Origin: Marilutibacter chinensis | GTDB taxonomy: Bacteria; Pseudomonadota; Gammaproteobacteria; Xanthomonadales; Xanthomonadaceae | Length of the DNA stretch: 64,000 nt | NCBI RefSeq assembly: GCF_021725675.1 | Contig: NZ_JAKJPO010000001.1 | Location: 124,001 to 188,000, forward strand | Reading direction: 5' to 3' | Shown: positions 38,673 to 50,003 of the stretch, piece after piece | How the letters are laid out: every line of letters starts with the position of its first letter | Position numbering within the stretch: the stretch's first letter is position 1 | Notes under the pieces: model-generated | Told to the model about the DNA's origin: nothing | The model's database searches: none | Seen by the model: only the letters and a program-made list of their open reading frames with translations | Program-made: the position numbers and the translations under genes

Positions 38673-40394
38673 ATGAAGCCACGGACCCTCTTGCAGCGTC
38701 GGGCGGCGCAGGCGTCCGGCGAGTGGTCGACGGCGATGCCGGCATTGCTGCGCAGGATCTATGCCGCCCGCGGTGCGCTCGACGAGGCGCAGGCGCGACC
38801 GCGGCTCGTGCAGTTGCCGCCGCCGGACGGATTGATGGGTGCCGCGGCGGCGGCCGGACTGCTGGCGGATGCGATCGCCGAAGATCGTCACATCGTCGTC
38901 GTCGGAGACTTCGATTGCGATGGCGCCACGGCCTGCGCATTGGGCGTACGCGGCCTGCGCATGCTCGGCGCGCGCCGGGTCTCGCATGCGGTGCCCAACC
39001 GCATCGTCCACGGCTACGGACTTTCTCCGGCCCTGGTCGATGAGCTCGCCGCGATGGAGCCGGACCTGCTGGTCACTGTCGATCATGGCATCGCCTGCCA
39101 TGCCGGCATCGCCGCTGCGAAGGCGCGCGGTTGGCAGGTCCTGGTCACCGATCACCATCTGCCGGGCGACACCCTGCCGCCGGCCGACGTCATCGTCGAT
39201 CCCAACCAGCCCGGCGACGCCTTTCCGGGCAAGACGCTGGCCGGGGTCGGGGTGATGTTCTATGTGCTGCTGGCATTGCGACGCCTGCTGCGCGAGCGTG
39301 GTGTCTTCGATGGCGACGCGGGCGAAGAGCCGGACCTCGCTGTCCTGCTCGACCTGGTCGCGGTTGGCACCGTCGCCGATCTGGTGCCGCTGGATGCCTG
39401 CAACCGGGCACTGGTGGCGGCCGGATTGCGACGGCTGCGGGCAGGACACGGCTGCGCCGGACTCCGGGCGTTGATCGAGGTGTCGAACCGCGATCCGGCC
39501 CGGCTGACCGCCGCCGATATCGGATATGCGATCGGCCCCCGTCTCAACGCGGCCGGCCGCCTGGAGGACATGTCGCTGGGCATCGAGTGCCTGCTGACGG
39601 ACGATGCGCGCCAGGCACGCGGGATCGCGGCGACCCTCAGCGAGATCAATGGCGAGCGCCGCGCAGTGCAGCAACAGATGACCGACGAAGCCGAACTCGC
39701 GCTGGCGCGGGTGGCACTGGCCGGCGACCCGCCGCTGGCGGTCTGCCTGCACGACCCCCAATGGCATCCGGGCGTGGTCGGACTGGTCGCTTCCAAGCTC
39801 AAGGAGCGCCTGCACCGTCCGGTGATCGCATTCGCGCCGGCCGAGCCCGGCAGCGATTCCCTGCGCGGCTCGGCACGCTCGATCCCGGGATTCCATATCC
39901 GCGACGCGCTGGCGGCGATCGACGCGCGCACCCCGGGCCTGATCGAGCGCTTCGGCGGCCATGCGATGGCGGCCGGCCTGTCGTTGCCGCTTGCGCGGCT
40001 GGAGACGTTCCGCGATGCGTTCGAGCGGGTGGCGAGCGAAACACTGGGTCCGGAGCTGCTGCAGGCGGTCGTGCTCAGCGATGGCGACCTGGCGGCGGAC
40101 GAGTTCACCCGCGGCAATGCCGAGGCCCTGCGCGACGGCGGCCCCTGGGGCCAGGGCTTCCCCGAGCCGCAGTTCGACGGCGAGTTCGAGGTGCTCGGCT
40201 GGCGGGTGGTCGGCGAGCGGCACCTGAAGCTGGAGCTCGGCCATGGCCACCGTCGCCTGAACGCGATCCACTTCGGCAGCTGGGACGGCAATCCGCCGCA
40301 GGGCCGCATCCGCATCGCCTACCGGCTCGAGCCCGACGACTACCGCGGCGGCGATGCCGTACAACTGGTGGTGGTGCACCGCGAGCCGGTCTGA
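38673..40394 (+). CDS. recJ: Single-stranded-DNA exonuclease RecJ
   Basis: 573 residues, normal for RecJ. DHH-family motifs: VVVGDFDCDGATACAL (motif I), TVDHGIACHAG and VLVTDHHLPGD (the DHH motif), and DPNQPGDAFPGKTLAGVG. The C-terminal DHHA1 part has RSIPGFHIRDALAAIDARTPGLIERFGGHAMAAGL. RecJ degrades 5' ended ssDNA in recombination and repair. It ends 1 bp before the 3' end of the convergent acyltransferase gene. Confidence 0.97.
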   Translation: MKPRTLLQRRAAQASGEWSTAMPALLRRIYAARGALDEAQARPRLVQLPPPDGLMGAAAAAGLLADAIAEDRHIVVVGDFDCDGATACALGVRGLRMLGARRVSHAVPNRIVHGYGLSPALVDELAAMEPDLLVTVDHGIACHAGIAAAKARGWQVLVTDHHLPGDTLPPADVIVDPNQPGDAFPGKTLAGVGVMFYVLLALRRLLRERGVFDGDAGEEPDLAVLLDLVAVGTVADLVPLDACNRALVAAGLRRLRAGHGCAGLRALIEVSNRDPARLTAADIGYAIGPRLNAAGRLEDMSLGIECLLTDDARQARGIAATLSEINGERRAVQQQMTDEAELALARVALAGDPPLAVCLHDPQWHPGVVGLVASKLKERLHRPVIAFAPAEPGSDSLRGSARSIPGFHIRDALAAIDARTPGLIERFGGHAMAAGLSLPLARLETFRDAFERVASETLGPELLQAVVLSDGDLAADEFTRGNAEALRDGGPWGQGFPEPQFDGEFEVLGWRVVGERHLKLELGHGHRRLNAIHFGSWDGNPPQGRIRIAYRLEPDDYRGGDAVQLVVVHREPV

Positions 40395-40395
40395 A

Positions 40396-41592
40396 TCAGG
40401 CCAGATCCGACTCGGGCCGGACGCCGCCAGGTGCCGGCACCGGTGTCGCATGCGCCTTCCGCTTCAGCCCGAACAGCGGCCGCAGCAACGGGATCCTGCG
40501 GATCAGCTCGTAGCCGCCAAGGCAGATCGCGAACGTGGCCAGCACCAGAAGCGGCCCTTCGAGCAGCGGCGGGATCGCCAGCGGCTGCAGGTTGTGGGCG
40601 AGCACGACGATCACGGTCTGGTGGAGGATGTAGACCGGATAGACGGCCGGGGCCAGGTAGCGGAGGGCAGGGCTGTCGCCCTTCACCAGACGGCGGGCGA
40701 AACCGAGGATCGCGGCGATGCTGAGCCACTGGTTCGCCCCCCAGACCAGCCGCTGCAGCATCCGCAGCCATTCCGGTGGCGGGTTGGCTTCGTCGAAACG
40801 ACCGAAGTAGGCGACCAGAACGAGATAGGTCGCCGCAGCGACGGCCAGCGCCAGCCAGCGCCAGCGCAGGATCGCGTCCCAGACCGCGTCGGCACGGGCC
40901 AGCCAGAAGCCCAGCAGGAACACCGGCAGGTATTGGGCGTGGTTGTACCAGTCGTCGAACAGCGCATGGGTCGACTCGAAGCGGCCTGCCAGCAGCATGC
41001 GTGCCACTCCGAGGGCGAGGGCGGGGACGACCAGCACGGCGGGGCCGGCGAACCAGCGCGTCAGGCGCCCGCCGATGGTCGTCATCGCGCGGCCGGCAAG
41101 CTTCAGGACCGCCCACAACGTCATCGTGTAGGCCCACAGGTAGGGAAGGAACCACAGGTGGTTCCAGGTCGGCACCCGCAGGCAGTCGCCGTCCCTGCAG
41201 AAGCTGCCGTCGCCCTGCAGATAGCGCGACCAGAACGCCAGATAGCCGTCGTGATAGCCGCCGGGCAGCTTCTCGACCACCTCGTAGTACGACTGAGGCG
41301 GCACGATGACGAGCATGCCGAAGGCCAGCGGCAGCAGCAGTCGCCACGACCGGTTCCCCACGAAGCCCTGCGGCCGCCGTTCGAGCATGAACGCGGTGGC
41401 GGCGCCGGAGACCAGGAACAGCAGCGACAGCCGCCAGGGCGCGCTGAGCAGCATCAGCGGTTCCAGCGCGGTACCCGCGTCCGGACTTTTGACGTGCCAG
41501 TCCCAGCTCACGTAGTACATGCCCACGTGGTAGAAGACCAGCAGGCCAAAGGCGAGGGTACGGACCCAGTCGAGGTCGTAGCGGCGTGTCAT
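40396..41592 (-). CDS. Acyltransferase-3 family membrane protein
   Basis: 398 residues with around 10 membrane helices. The start MTRRYDLDWVRTLAFGLLVFYHVGMYYV holds the family Arg and His in the first helix. WFLPYLWAY, LVSGAATAFML and YILHQTVIVVLAHNLQPLAI match MdoC/OafA-like acyltransferases that add acyl groups to glucans or surface sugars. It is divergent from the LytTR gene rpfD (151 bp apart) and may be its target, a pairing suggested only by layout. The substrate is unknown. Confidence 0.88.
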   Translation of the reverse strand: MTRRYDLDWVRTLAFGLLVFYHVGMYYVSWDWHVKSPDAGTALEPLMLLSAPWRLSLLFLVSGAATAFMLERRPQGFVGNRSWRLLLPLAFGMLVIVPPQSYYEVVEKLPGGYHDGYLAFWSRYLQGDGSFCRDGDCLRVPTWNHLWFLPYLWAYTMTLWAVLKLAGRAMTTIGGRLTRWFAGPAVLVVPALALGVARMLLAGRFESTHALFDDWYNHAQYLPVFLLGFWLARADAVWDAILRWRWLALAVAAATYLVLVAYFGRFDEANPPPEWLRMLQRLVWGANQWLSIAAILGFARRLVKGDSPALRYLAPAVYPVYILHQTVIVVLAHNLQPLAIPPLLEGPLLVLATFAICLGGYELIRRIPLLRPLFGLKRKAHATPVPAPGGVRPESDLA

Positions 41593-41730
41593 GGCGGTCT
41601 CCCTTGCGACTCGCGCTCATCGTGGCCACGACCAGGCCGGAAGCCAGCGTCGAGGGACGTGACGACAGCGCTCTGGGACGAATGGCGGATCGTCGTGACG
41701 AACCGTGGGGCGGGCACGCGGCACGGACCG

Positions 41731-41743
41731 TAGAATGCGCGGG
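41731..41743 (+). promoter_or_regulatory. -10 box next to rpfD start
   Basis: TAGAAT (41731-41736) is 7 nt before the ATG at 41744. No Shine-Dalgarno is seen, consistent with a leaderless mRNA. Confidence 0.35.
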
Positions 41744-42646
41744 ATGGACCGGACCGATAGCCGCGATACCGGCGATGAACGCCCCGGCGAGATCGTCTCG
41801 CCGCTGAGGCGGACCTTCGAGGTCGGGTTCTGGGTCGCGGTGACCCTGGTCAACGGCGTCGCCAACAGCATCACCGTACTGATCGACATCCGCCGCTCCG
41901 GCCTGGCGTTCGCCGCCTGGGAGCCGGCGGTCTGGGAGTTCTCCAGTGGCCTGGCCTTCCTCGCCCTGGTCCCGGCCCTGCTGTGGTTCACCCGACGCTT
42001 TCCACTGCACTGGGATACGCTGCGCCGGCACCTGCCGTGGCACCTGCTGGCCAGCGTCGTGTTCTCGTCCGCACACGTGCTCGCCATGGTCGCCATGCGC
42101 GAGCTGGCCTATGCGGGGATGGGGACGAGCTACGAATTTGGCGATTGGTCGCGTGGCCTGCTCTACGAATACCTCAAGGACGTGCGTACCTACGTCACGA
42201 TGGTGGCGACGATCGAGGGTTACCGTTTCGTCCGCCGCCGCCTGAAGGGCGAAGCGCGTCTGCTGGATGCGCCCGACGACGTCGAGACGCCGCCCGGAAA
42301 GATCGAACGGCCGGAGCGCTTCCTGGTCCGCAAACTCGGGCGCGAGTTCCTGGTCGCGGCGACGGACATCGAATGGCTGCAGGCGGCCGGCAACTACGTC
42401 AACCTGCATGTCCGCGGGCGCGAGTATCCGTTGCGCAGCACGATCGGCGGCATCGAGGCCAGGCTCGATCCGGCCCGTTTCGTCCGCATCCATCGCAGCT
42501 ACATGGTCAATCTGGACCGTGTCGCCTCGATCGAGCCGCTCGATACCGGCGATGCGCGGGTGCTGATGGCCGACGGCAGCCGGCTGCCGTGCAGCCGGCG
42601 CTACCGCGAGGTGCTGCGCGAGCGGGTGGCCGGCGGCCGTACCTGA
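41744..42646 (+). CDS. rpfD: Membrane-anchored LytTR-domain regulator (RpfD-like)
   Basis: 300 residues. Four membrane helices fill the N-terminal half (FEVGFWVAVTLVNGVANSIT, FSSGLAFLALVPALLWF, HLLASVVFSSAHVLAMVAM and VRTYVTMVATIEGY). The C-terminal LytTR DNA-binding domain reads KLGREFLVAATDIEWLQAAGNYVNLHVRGREYPLRSTIGGIEARLDPARFVRIHRSYMVNLDRVASIE. Within the rpf locus the LytTR gene is called rpfD in Xanthomonas, and its place between recJ and prfB fits. I cannot confirm orthology without alignment. Its regulon is unclear. It is divergent from the acyltransferase gene. Confidence 0.78.
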   Translation: MDRTDSRDTGDERPGEIVSPLRRTFEVGFWVAVTLVNGVANSITVLIDIRRSGLAFAAWEPAVWEFSSGLAFLALVPALLWFTRRFPLHWDTLRRHLPWHLLASVVFSSAHVLAMVAMRELAYAGMGTSYEFGDWSRGLLYEYLKDVRTYVTMVATIEGYRFVRRRLKGEARLLDAPDDVETPPGKIERPERFLVRKLGREFLVAATDIEWLQAAGNYVNLHVRGREYPLRSTIGGIEARLDPARFVRIHRSYMVNLDRVASIEPLDTGDARVLMADGSRLPCSRRYREVLRERVAGGRT

Positions 42647-42815
42647 TCGCGGGGGAGGCCGCGGCCGCCGGGGCGGGGTGCCGCGTTGCGAGCACGGAAG
42701 CCTGGACGTTGCCGCGCCCGGACATTGTCGTCCCCGGCGCCTGCCGGTCCCAGCTCCTGTCGACCTGATAGAATTGCCGGCCTTTGCACTTTTGTCCTGC
42801 GGCTGGAAGCTATCT

Positions 42816-43944
42816 ATGATCGAGCTCAATCCCATTCGCCAGCGCATCGCCGACCTGCAGGGTCGGCTGGATGCGCTGAGGGGGTATCTTTGACTTCGAC
42901 AGCAAGGTCGAACGTCTCGAGGAAGTGAACCGGGAGCTGGAAAGCCCCGATGTCTGGAACGATGCCGAACGCGCCCAGGCCCTGGGCCGCGAGCGCGCGT
43001 CGCTGGAGAAGGTGGTGCTCGGCAGCCGCCGGCTGACCGACGGTCTGGCCGGTGCGCTCGAACTGCTGGAGCTGGCCGAGATGGAGGACGACGAGGACAC
43101 CGCCCAGGCGGTGGTCGCCGACGTCGACGGCTACCAGCGCGACGTCGAGCAGCTCGAGTTCCAGCGCATGTTCAGCGGCAAGATGGACGGCGCCGCGGCG
43201 TTCGTCGACATCCAGGCCGGCGCCGGCGGTACCGAGGCGCAGGACTGGGCCGAGATGCTGCTGCGCATGTACCTGCGCTGGGCCGAATCGCGCGGCTGGA
43301 AGACCGAGCTGATGGAGGTGTCCGGCGGTGAGGTCGCGGGCATCAAGTCGGCGACGTTCCGGGTCGAGGGCGATTTCGCCTACGGCTGGCTGAAGACCGA
43401 GACCGGCGTACATCGCCTGGTCCGCAAGTCGCCGTTCGACTCCGACAACCGCCGCCACACCAGCTTCACCTCGGTGTTCGTCTCGCCCGAGGTCGACGAC
43501 AACATCGACATCGAGATCAATCCGGCCGACCTGAAGACCGACGTCTACCGCTCCTCCGGCGCCGGCGGCCAGCACGTCAACAAGACCGAGTCGGCGGTGC
43601 GCATCACCCACGTGCCGAGCGGAATCGTGGTCGCCTGCCAGAACGGCCGCAGCCAGCACCAGAACCGCGACACCGCGATGAAGATGCTGGCCGCCAAGTT
43701 GTACGAGCTTGAGATCCAGAAGCGCAACGCCGAGCGCGATGCGGTCGAGGCGACCAAGTCCGACATCGGCTGGGGCAGCCAGATCCGCAACTACGTGCTC
43801 GACCAGAGCCGGATCAAGGATCTGCGTACCGGCGTCGAGCGCAGCGACACCCAGAAGGTCCTCGACGGCGACCTCGACGAGTTCGTCGAGGCCAGCCTGA
43901 AGGCCGGTCTCGAGGCCGGGGCCAAACGCGCCGACGCGGTTTGA
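42816..43944 (+). CDS. prfB: Peptide chain release factor 2 with programmed +1 frameshift
   Basis: 375 residues after frameshift. Frame 0 runs from ATG at 42816 ([16 protein letters not shown]) for 25 codons to CTT-TGA; frame +1 resumes with GAC at 42892 ([19 protein letters not shown]). Both functional motifs are intact: SPF for stop-codon reading (RKSPFDSDN) and GGQ for hydrolysis ([15 protein letters not shown]). RF2 ends translation at UAA and UGA. A -10-like TAGAAT is at 42769-42774. lysS follows by 135 bp. A reader that misses the frameshift would start the gene only at 42925. Confidence 0.97.
42880..42894 (+). promoter_or_regulatory. Programmed +1 frameshift site in prfB
   Basis: AGGGGG (42879-42884) acts as an internal Shine-Dalgarno, then TAT, then the slippery CTT followed by TGA at 42891-42893 and C. 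When RF2 is scarce the ribosome slips +1 on CTT-T and continues. This is the conserved bacterial autoregulation of RF2. Confidence 0.95.
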
Positions 43945-43971
43945 TCTTCGGCCGGTCGATCTTCAGCCAGG

Positions 43972-43989
43972 GGGTTCACGGATGAACCC
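43972..43989. repeat. Inverted repeat in prfB-lysS gap
   Basis: GGGTTCA (43972-43978), loop CGGA, TGAACCC (43983-43989). A perfect 7-bp stem without T-run in the 135-bp gap between prfB and lysS. It could be an RNA stem or part of a protein binding site. Confidence 0.45.
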
Positions 43990-44020
43990 GGATAAATCCG
44001 AAACCTGATTGGAAACGCTC

Positions 44021-44050
44021 TATCCGTGTTGATCCGCGCCAATCCGCGGC
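44021..44050 (+). repeat. Three 10-bp tandem ATCCG repeats upstream of lysS
   Basis: Three consecutive 10-mers, TATCCGTGTT, GATCCGCGCC and AATCCGCGGC, share ATCCGYG in phase, about one helix turn apart, with a fourth ATCCG 26 bp before. They sit 30-59 bp upstream of the lysS start. The helical phasing would suit a protein binding site, but no family is known to me. Confidence 0.5.
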
Positions 44051-44079
44051 CTCCATGTTCTTCATCGAAAACCACACCC

Positions 44080-45603
<1,524 letters not shown>

Positions 45604-45747
45604 TCCGTTCAGCCCCGATAGGAGGGTCGTCAGCCCGGGCGGCCAGGGAGGGGCGGCCGGACGGGCGCAAGCTGCCAAGCGCGGCTGAGCCGGGGTATGC
45701 TGCCGGCATGGCCACCCGGACAGGTGACGTTGCATGCAGGGACCAGT

Positions 45748-46806
45748 GTGAACGTTGTCATCGTTGACGATCAGACATCGGCGCGCACGATGCTGCGCCA
45801 TATCATCGAGGACATCGCGCCGGAGCTGAAGGTGCACGACTTCGGTGAGGCCGAGAGCGGTCTGGAGTGGTGTGAGAACAACCACCCGGACCTGCTGCTG
45901 CTCGACTATCGGATGCCGGGGATCGACGGGCTGGAATTCGCCCGCCGCTTCCGCCGACGTCCGCTGCACCGTGACATCCCGATCATCCTGGTCACCGTCG
46001 TCGGCGACGAGCCGATCCGCCAGGCCGCGCTGGACGCGGGCGTGATCGACTTCCTGGTCAAGCCGGTCCGTCCGCGCGAACTGCGTGCGCGCTGCCGCAA
46101 CCTGCTGCAGCTGCGCCAGCAGTCCGAGAGCGTCAAGCAGCGGGCGATGTCGCTGGAGCAGCGACTGCTGTCGAGCATGCACGAGGTCGAGGAGCGCGAA
46201 CGCGAGACCCTGCAGCGGCTCGCGCGGGCGATCGAATACCGCGATCGCGGTACCAGCGTCTACCTCGAGCGGATGTCGCATGTCGCCGGCCTGATCGCCG
46301 AGCAGTTGGGGATGTTCGAGGACGAGGTGCGGATGATCGAGATGGCCGCACCGCTGCACGACATCGGCAAGATCGCGATCCCGGACGCGGTCCTGCTCAA
46401 GCCCGGCCCGCTGAGCGAGGGCGAGAAGGAAATCATGCGTCGCCATCCGGTGATCGGACAGGAACTGCTCAGCGGCAGCCAGAACCGCTTCATCCAGACC
46501 GCGGCCACGATCGCCCTGCGCCATCACGAACGCTACGACGGCAGCGGTTACCCGGACGGGCTGGTCGGCGAGGAGATTCCGATCGAGGCGCGCATCGTCG
46601 CGGTCGCCGATGTGTTCGACGCGCTGATCTCGCCGCGGCCGTACAAGGAACCGTGGGGCATCGACGTCGCCCTTGAATACCTGATGGCCGAGCGCGGCCG
46701 ACTTTTCGATCCCACCTGCGTGGACGCGCTCATGCGCAGCCGCTCGCGACTGGACGAGGTCTGCAAGCGCTACGCCGCCGGCTCGGTGCGCCCGGGACTG
46801 CCGTGA
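45748..46806 (+). CDS. rpfG: Response regulator RpfG, HD-GYP c-di-GMP phosphodiesterase
   Basis: 352 residues from GTG at 45748 (AGGGA 5 nt upstream), or 369 from ATG at 45697. The receiver domain holds the phosphoacceptor D53 in [16 protein letters not shown]. The HD-GYP domain has the metal-binding HD (H204, D205) in [33 protein letters not shown] with GYP at 267-269, and VADVFDAL. RpfG is the output partner of RpfC and hydrolyses c-di-GMP when DSF is sensed, turning on virulence or enzyme production in relatives. It overlaps rpfC by 4 bp (GTGA), so rpfH is missing between them. Confidence 0.96.
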   Translation: MNVVIVDDQTSARTMLRHIIEDIAPELKVHDFGEAESGLEWCENNHPDLLLLDYRMPGIDGLEFARRFRRRPLHRDIPIILVTVVGDEPIRQAALDAGVIDFLVKPVRPRELRARCRNLLQLRQQSESVKQRAMSLEQRLLSSMHEVEERERETLQRLARAIEYRDRGTSVYLERMSHVAGLIAEQLGMFEDEVRMIEMAAPLHDIGKIAIPDAVLLKPGPLSEGEKEIMRRHPVIGQELLSGSQNRFIQTAATIALRHHERYDGSGYPDGLVGEEIPIEARIVAVADVFDALISPRPYKEPWGIDVALEYLMAERGRLFDPTCVDALMRSRSRLDEVCKRYAAGSVRPGLP

Positions 46807-48980
46807 CCGGCATGGCTGGCGTCCTATCCAGCCTGAAGCAGCGCCTGGCCGGACGGCCGGACAGCGAGCACGGCCAGGCCTTCGTGCGCCTGGCGATCCT
46901 GTTCGTCGTGCTCGTCTACATGCTGATCCGCGGCTACGGCGGATCGCTGCCGAGGCAGGAGTATTTCAATGTACTGGCCATGGTGGTGGTCGGCATCAGC
47001 GTCGGCCTGGTCATCATCGGATGGATACTGGCGGCCCCCGGCAAGTCGAGGATCCGGCGCGGGGTCGGGATGGTTTCCGACTATGGCTTGATGGGACTTG
47101 CCATGACCCACATGGGCGAACCGCTTGCCTGGGTCTACGTGATCATCATGTGGGTGACCATCGGCAATGGCCTGCGTTACGGCAACCGGTATCTGTATGC
47201 CGCGGTGGCCATGGCCTGTGCCAGCTTCGGCGTGGTCGTGGCGTTGAATCCCTACTGGCGGGCCAATCCGGTAATCGCGCTCGGCCTGCTGCTGGGGCTG
47301 GTGGCCATCCCGCTATACCTGTCGGGTCTGCTGAGGGCCTTGACCCGCGCCACCGAGGAAGCGCGACGGGCCAGCGAGGCGAAGACCCGGTTCCTCGCGA
47401 ACATGAGCCACGAGTTCCGCACGCCCCTCAACGGCCTGGCCGGGATGTCGGAGCTTCTGGCCACGACCCGACTGGATCCCGAACAGCGCGAATGCCTGGA
47501 CACGATCCAGGCGTCCACCCGAAGTCTGCTCTCGCTCGTCGAGGACGTGCTGGATATCTCGGCGATCGAGGCGGGAAAGCTCAAGCTCGATACGACCGAA
47601 TTCTTTCCCCGGGAGATCGTCGAGAGCGTCAGCCTGATTCTGCAGCCGCAGGCACGGACCAAACAGATCCGTTACGAGTCCCGCATCTCGCCCGAGGTGC
47701 CGGAAGCATTGCGCGGGGATGCCGGCCATCTTCGACAGGTGCTGCTCAACCTTGCCAGCAACGCCGTCAAGTTCACGGACTTCGGCTCGGTGCAGATGGA
47801 CGTTGCGGTCACCGCGCGGACCGGGGGCAAGATCAGACTGCGCTTCACCGTCACCGATACCGGAATCGGCATTCCCGAGTCGATGCGCCAGCGCCTGTTC
47901 GAGGCATTCGAGCAGGCCGACGCCGGGCTGGCCCGGCGTTATGGCGGCACGGGGCTCGGCACCACCATCGCCAAGGGACTCACCGAGGCAATGGGTGGGA
48001 GCATCGGCTTCGAGAGCCTCGAACAACGGGGCAGCAGGTTCTGGGTGGAGCTGCCGTTCGAGGTGGCCACGGTGGAGGCCGACGGTCCAGGCGGCCACGT
48101 GGCGGATGGATGCGAGGCGCATTCCGCCAACGTGATCGCGTTCAGCGATCCGTTCCTGCGACATCGGGCGCGGGTGCCGCGCCTGTCGATTCTCGTTGCC
48201 GACGATCATGCCGCCAACCGGAACGTGCTGCAGCGCCTGCTCGAGAAGGCCGGCCATCGGGTGACCTGCGCTGACGGCGGTGAAAGGGTGCTGGATGCCT
48301 TGGCCCTGGCCGATTTCGACGCGGTGATCGCCGATCTGCACATGCCGGATGTGAGTGGGTTGGACCTGCTGCGCCAGCTGAAGGTGATGGAGGCGGGGGA
48401 GGGACCACGGACCCCGGTCCTGATCCTCAGCGCGGATGTGACTCCGGAGGCCATCCGCTCCTGCCAGCAGGCGGGAGCGCGCGCGTTCCTGTCCAAGCCG
48501 GTGTCGGCGGTCCGTCTGCTCGATGCCCTGGCGGACATCGCGACCACCGGCGCCAAGGCCCCCCCGATCGTCGCGTTGCGCGACGATCCCGCGCCCTCAG
48601 CTCCGGACAGCGAGATGCTGGACGATTCCGTACTCGATGAACTCCGGGCGCTGGGTATGGGCGAGTCCTTCGAGCGGGAGTTCGTCGCCCAATGCCTGCG
48701 CGACGCTACCGACTGCATCCAGACCCTGGAGCAGGCCGGCATGAACGGAGACTGGAACTGCGTGAGGGAGCAGGCTCATGCGCTCAAGGGAGTTGCGAGC
48801 AACATCGGGCTGACAAGACTGACCAGTTCCAGCAACGATCTCATGCGGCTTGCCGACTGGCAGGTCGCGAGCGAGTGGAAGTTGCGGCACGGTGAGCTGA
48901 GCGAGCATCTGACCCAGGGCAGGGAGGTGCTCGAAGCGCGCGGGCACCTTCGTGCCCGCGGCGACGAGCATACCTACTGA
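46803..48980 (+). CDS. rpfC: DSF sensor, hybrid histidine kinase RpfC
   Basis: 725 residues, almost the same as X. campestris RpfC. Five membrane helices fill residues 25-175 ([91 protein letters not shown]). Then HisKA with H203 in [16 protein letters not shown], HATPase ([48 protein letters not shown]), REC with D511 in [16 protein letters not shown], and Hpt with H659 in [15 protein letters not shown]. It senses DSF and, in relatives, binds RpfF to limit synthesis. The 3' end is 8 bp from the 3' end of rpfF. Codon use looks more relaxed than in rpfG. Confidence 0.97.
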   Translation: MTGMAGVLSSLKQRLAGRPDSEHGQAFVRLAILFVVLVYMLIRGYGGSLPRQEYFNVLAMVVVGISVGLVIIGWILAAPGKSRIRRGVGMVSDYGLMGLAMTHMGEPLAWVYVIIMWVTIGNGLRYGNRYLYAAVAMACASFGVVVALNPYWRANPVIALGLLLGLVAIPLYLSGLLRALTRATEEARRASEAKTRFLANMSHEFRTPLNGLAGMSELLATTRLDPEQRECLDTIQASTRSLLSLVEDVLDISAIEAGKLKLDTTEFFPREIVESVSLILQPQARTKQIRYESRISPEVPEALRGDAGHLRQVLLNLASNAVKFTDFGSVQMDVAVTARTGGKIRLRFTVTDTGIGIPESMRQRLFEAFEQADAGLARRYGGTGLGTTIAKGLTEAMGGSIGFESLEQRGSRFWVELPFEVATVEADGPGGHVADGCEAHSANVIAFSDPFLRHRARVPRLSILVADDHAANRNVLQRLLEKAGHRVTCADGGERVLDALALADFDAVIADLHMPDVSGLDLLRQLKVMEAGEGPRTPVLILSADVTPEAIRSCQQAGARAFLSKPVSAVRLLDALADIATTGAKAPPIVALRDDPAPSAPDSEMLDDSVLDELRALGMGESFEREFVAQCLRDATDCIQTLEQAGMNGDWNCVREQAHALKGVASNIGLTRLTSSSNDLMRLADWQVASEWKLRHGELSEHLTQGREVLEARGHLRARGDEHTY

Positions 48981-48988
48981 GCGACAGC

Positions 48989-49852
48989 TCATGCGGCTAT
49001 CGCCGAGCGTCGCGTCTGTGCCCTGACGATACGTTCCATCGTGCGAAGGGATTTTTCTCCCAGGGCCAGGGCGGTATCCACCCATACTTCGGCGATGCCC
49101 ATCAGTTCGTCGTAGCCGACCGGCTGGGAAATGCCTCTCATTGCATTCATCGCCAGATGCGCATGAGGAGAGCGCTGCTGCTGTCGGATGATCTCCTGGA
49201 CCGCGGCCTCCCCCTGGCCCCTGGGCACGAGCACGTCGACGATTCCCATCCGATGGAGTTCCTCGCCGGGAAGAATCGCGCCTTCGAGGATCAGTTTCTC
49301 GGCCACGTTCGGCGACACGCGCTTGCAAAGGAACGAGTAGGCGCCCATCCCCGGAAACAGCCCGAACATGACCTCCGGCAGCCCCATTTCCACGCCTTCC
49401 TCGGCGATGATCGTGTGACAGGACAGCGCCAGCTCCATGCCTCCGCCGAGCGCATCGCCCTGGACCAGTGCGATCGTCCGCACGTCGCCACCCAGCCCGC
49501 AATGCAGGTGATGGACTCCGTCGATGCAGCGGCGGGCATAGGCCAGAAGCAGTTCGCGATTGTCCTCGCGGATCAGTCTGGAGAACAGCTCCAGGTCTCC
49601 GCCCAGATTGAACGCCGGGGCAGCAGAGGCAAGTACCACGTGCCGCAGGCGCCCCGACTGGCGCTGCTCGTCCCGCAGCGTGATCGAAGACAGGAAACTC
49701 CACATGTCGTTCATCAGTTCGGTACGGAAGCAGGGACGCCCCCCCGGTTCGATGTCGTGGTGCATGTACATCCAATGGACATTGCCCGCCGGGTCCGATT
49801 CGATCTGGAGGGTGGGATATTGACACGCGCGTTGCAGTTTGACGGTGTTCAT
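48989..49852 (-). CDS. rpfF: DSF synthase RpfF (crotonase family)
   Basis: 287 residues from ATG at 49852 (MNTVKLQRACQYPTLQIESD). It makes cis-2-unsaturated fatty acid signals from 3-hydroxyacyl-ACP. The two catalytic glutamates are present at residues 140 (GGGMELALSCHTIIAEE) and 160 (MGLPEVMFGLFPGMGAYSFL), matching Glu141 and Glu161 of X. campestris RpfF. Upstream in-frame codons to 49918 are less likely. It is convergent to rpfC and lies 150 bp downstream of rpfB, with a terminator between. Its codon use is relaxed like rpfC and unlike rpfB. Confidence 0.96.
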   Translation of the reverse strand: MNTVKLQRACQYPTLQIESDPAGNVHWMYMHHDIEPGGRPCFRTELMNDMWSFLSSITLRDEQRQSGRLRHVVLASAAPAFNLGGDLELFSRLIREDNRELLLAYARRCIDGVHHLHCGLGGDVRTIALVQGDALGGGMELALSCHTIIAEEGVEMGLPEVMFGLFPGMGAYSFLCKRVSPNVAEKLILEGAILPGEELHRMGIVDVLVPRGQGEAAVQEIIRQQQRSPHAHLAMNAMRGISQPVGYDELMGIAEVWVDTALALGEKSLRTMERIVRAQTRRSAIAA

Positions 49853-49951
49853 CAGGAGCCCCCGGTTGACCGCCCAGGACTGGTGGGTGGTGGGTATCGG
49901 GCGGCCAGGTGTGCCCACCGCTTTCGATGCTACACCCGCACGAGCGCCCGC

Positions 49952-49978
49952 AAATAAAAGCCCCTCCGGGGAGGGGCT
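49952..49978 (-). terminator. Terminator between rpfB and rpfF
   Basis: On the minus strand AGCCCCTC (49978-49971), loop CCCG, GAGGGGCT (49966-49959), then TTTTATTT. It is 26 bp after the rpfB stop and 100 bp before the rpfF start, so rpfF must have its own promoter or rely on read-through. A TAGCAT at 49932-49927 (minus strand) is a possible -10 of rpfF. Confidence 0.88.
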
Positions 49979-50003
49979 CGGGTAACCTGAATGAAGCCGG
50001 AGT

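Noticed and set aside
40396..42847. 835-codon minus-strand frame over recJ end, acyltransferase and rpfD
   Set aside because: The real minus-strand gene is the acyltransferase in another frame, and rpfD is on the plus strand with a clear LytTR domain.
42925..43944. prfB as a 339-aa gene with an internal start
   Set aside because: The conserved frameshift signal and frame-0 start at 42816 show that the real gene is longer.
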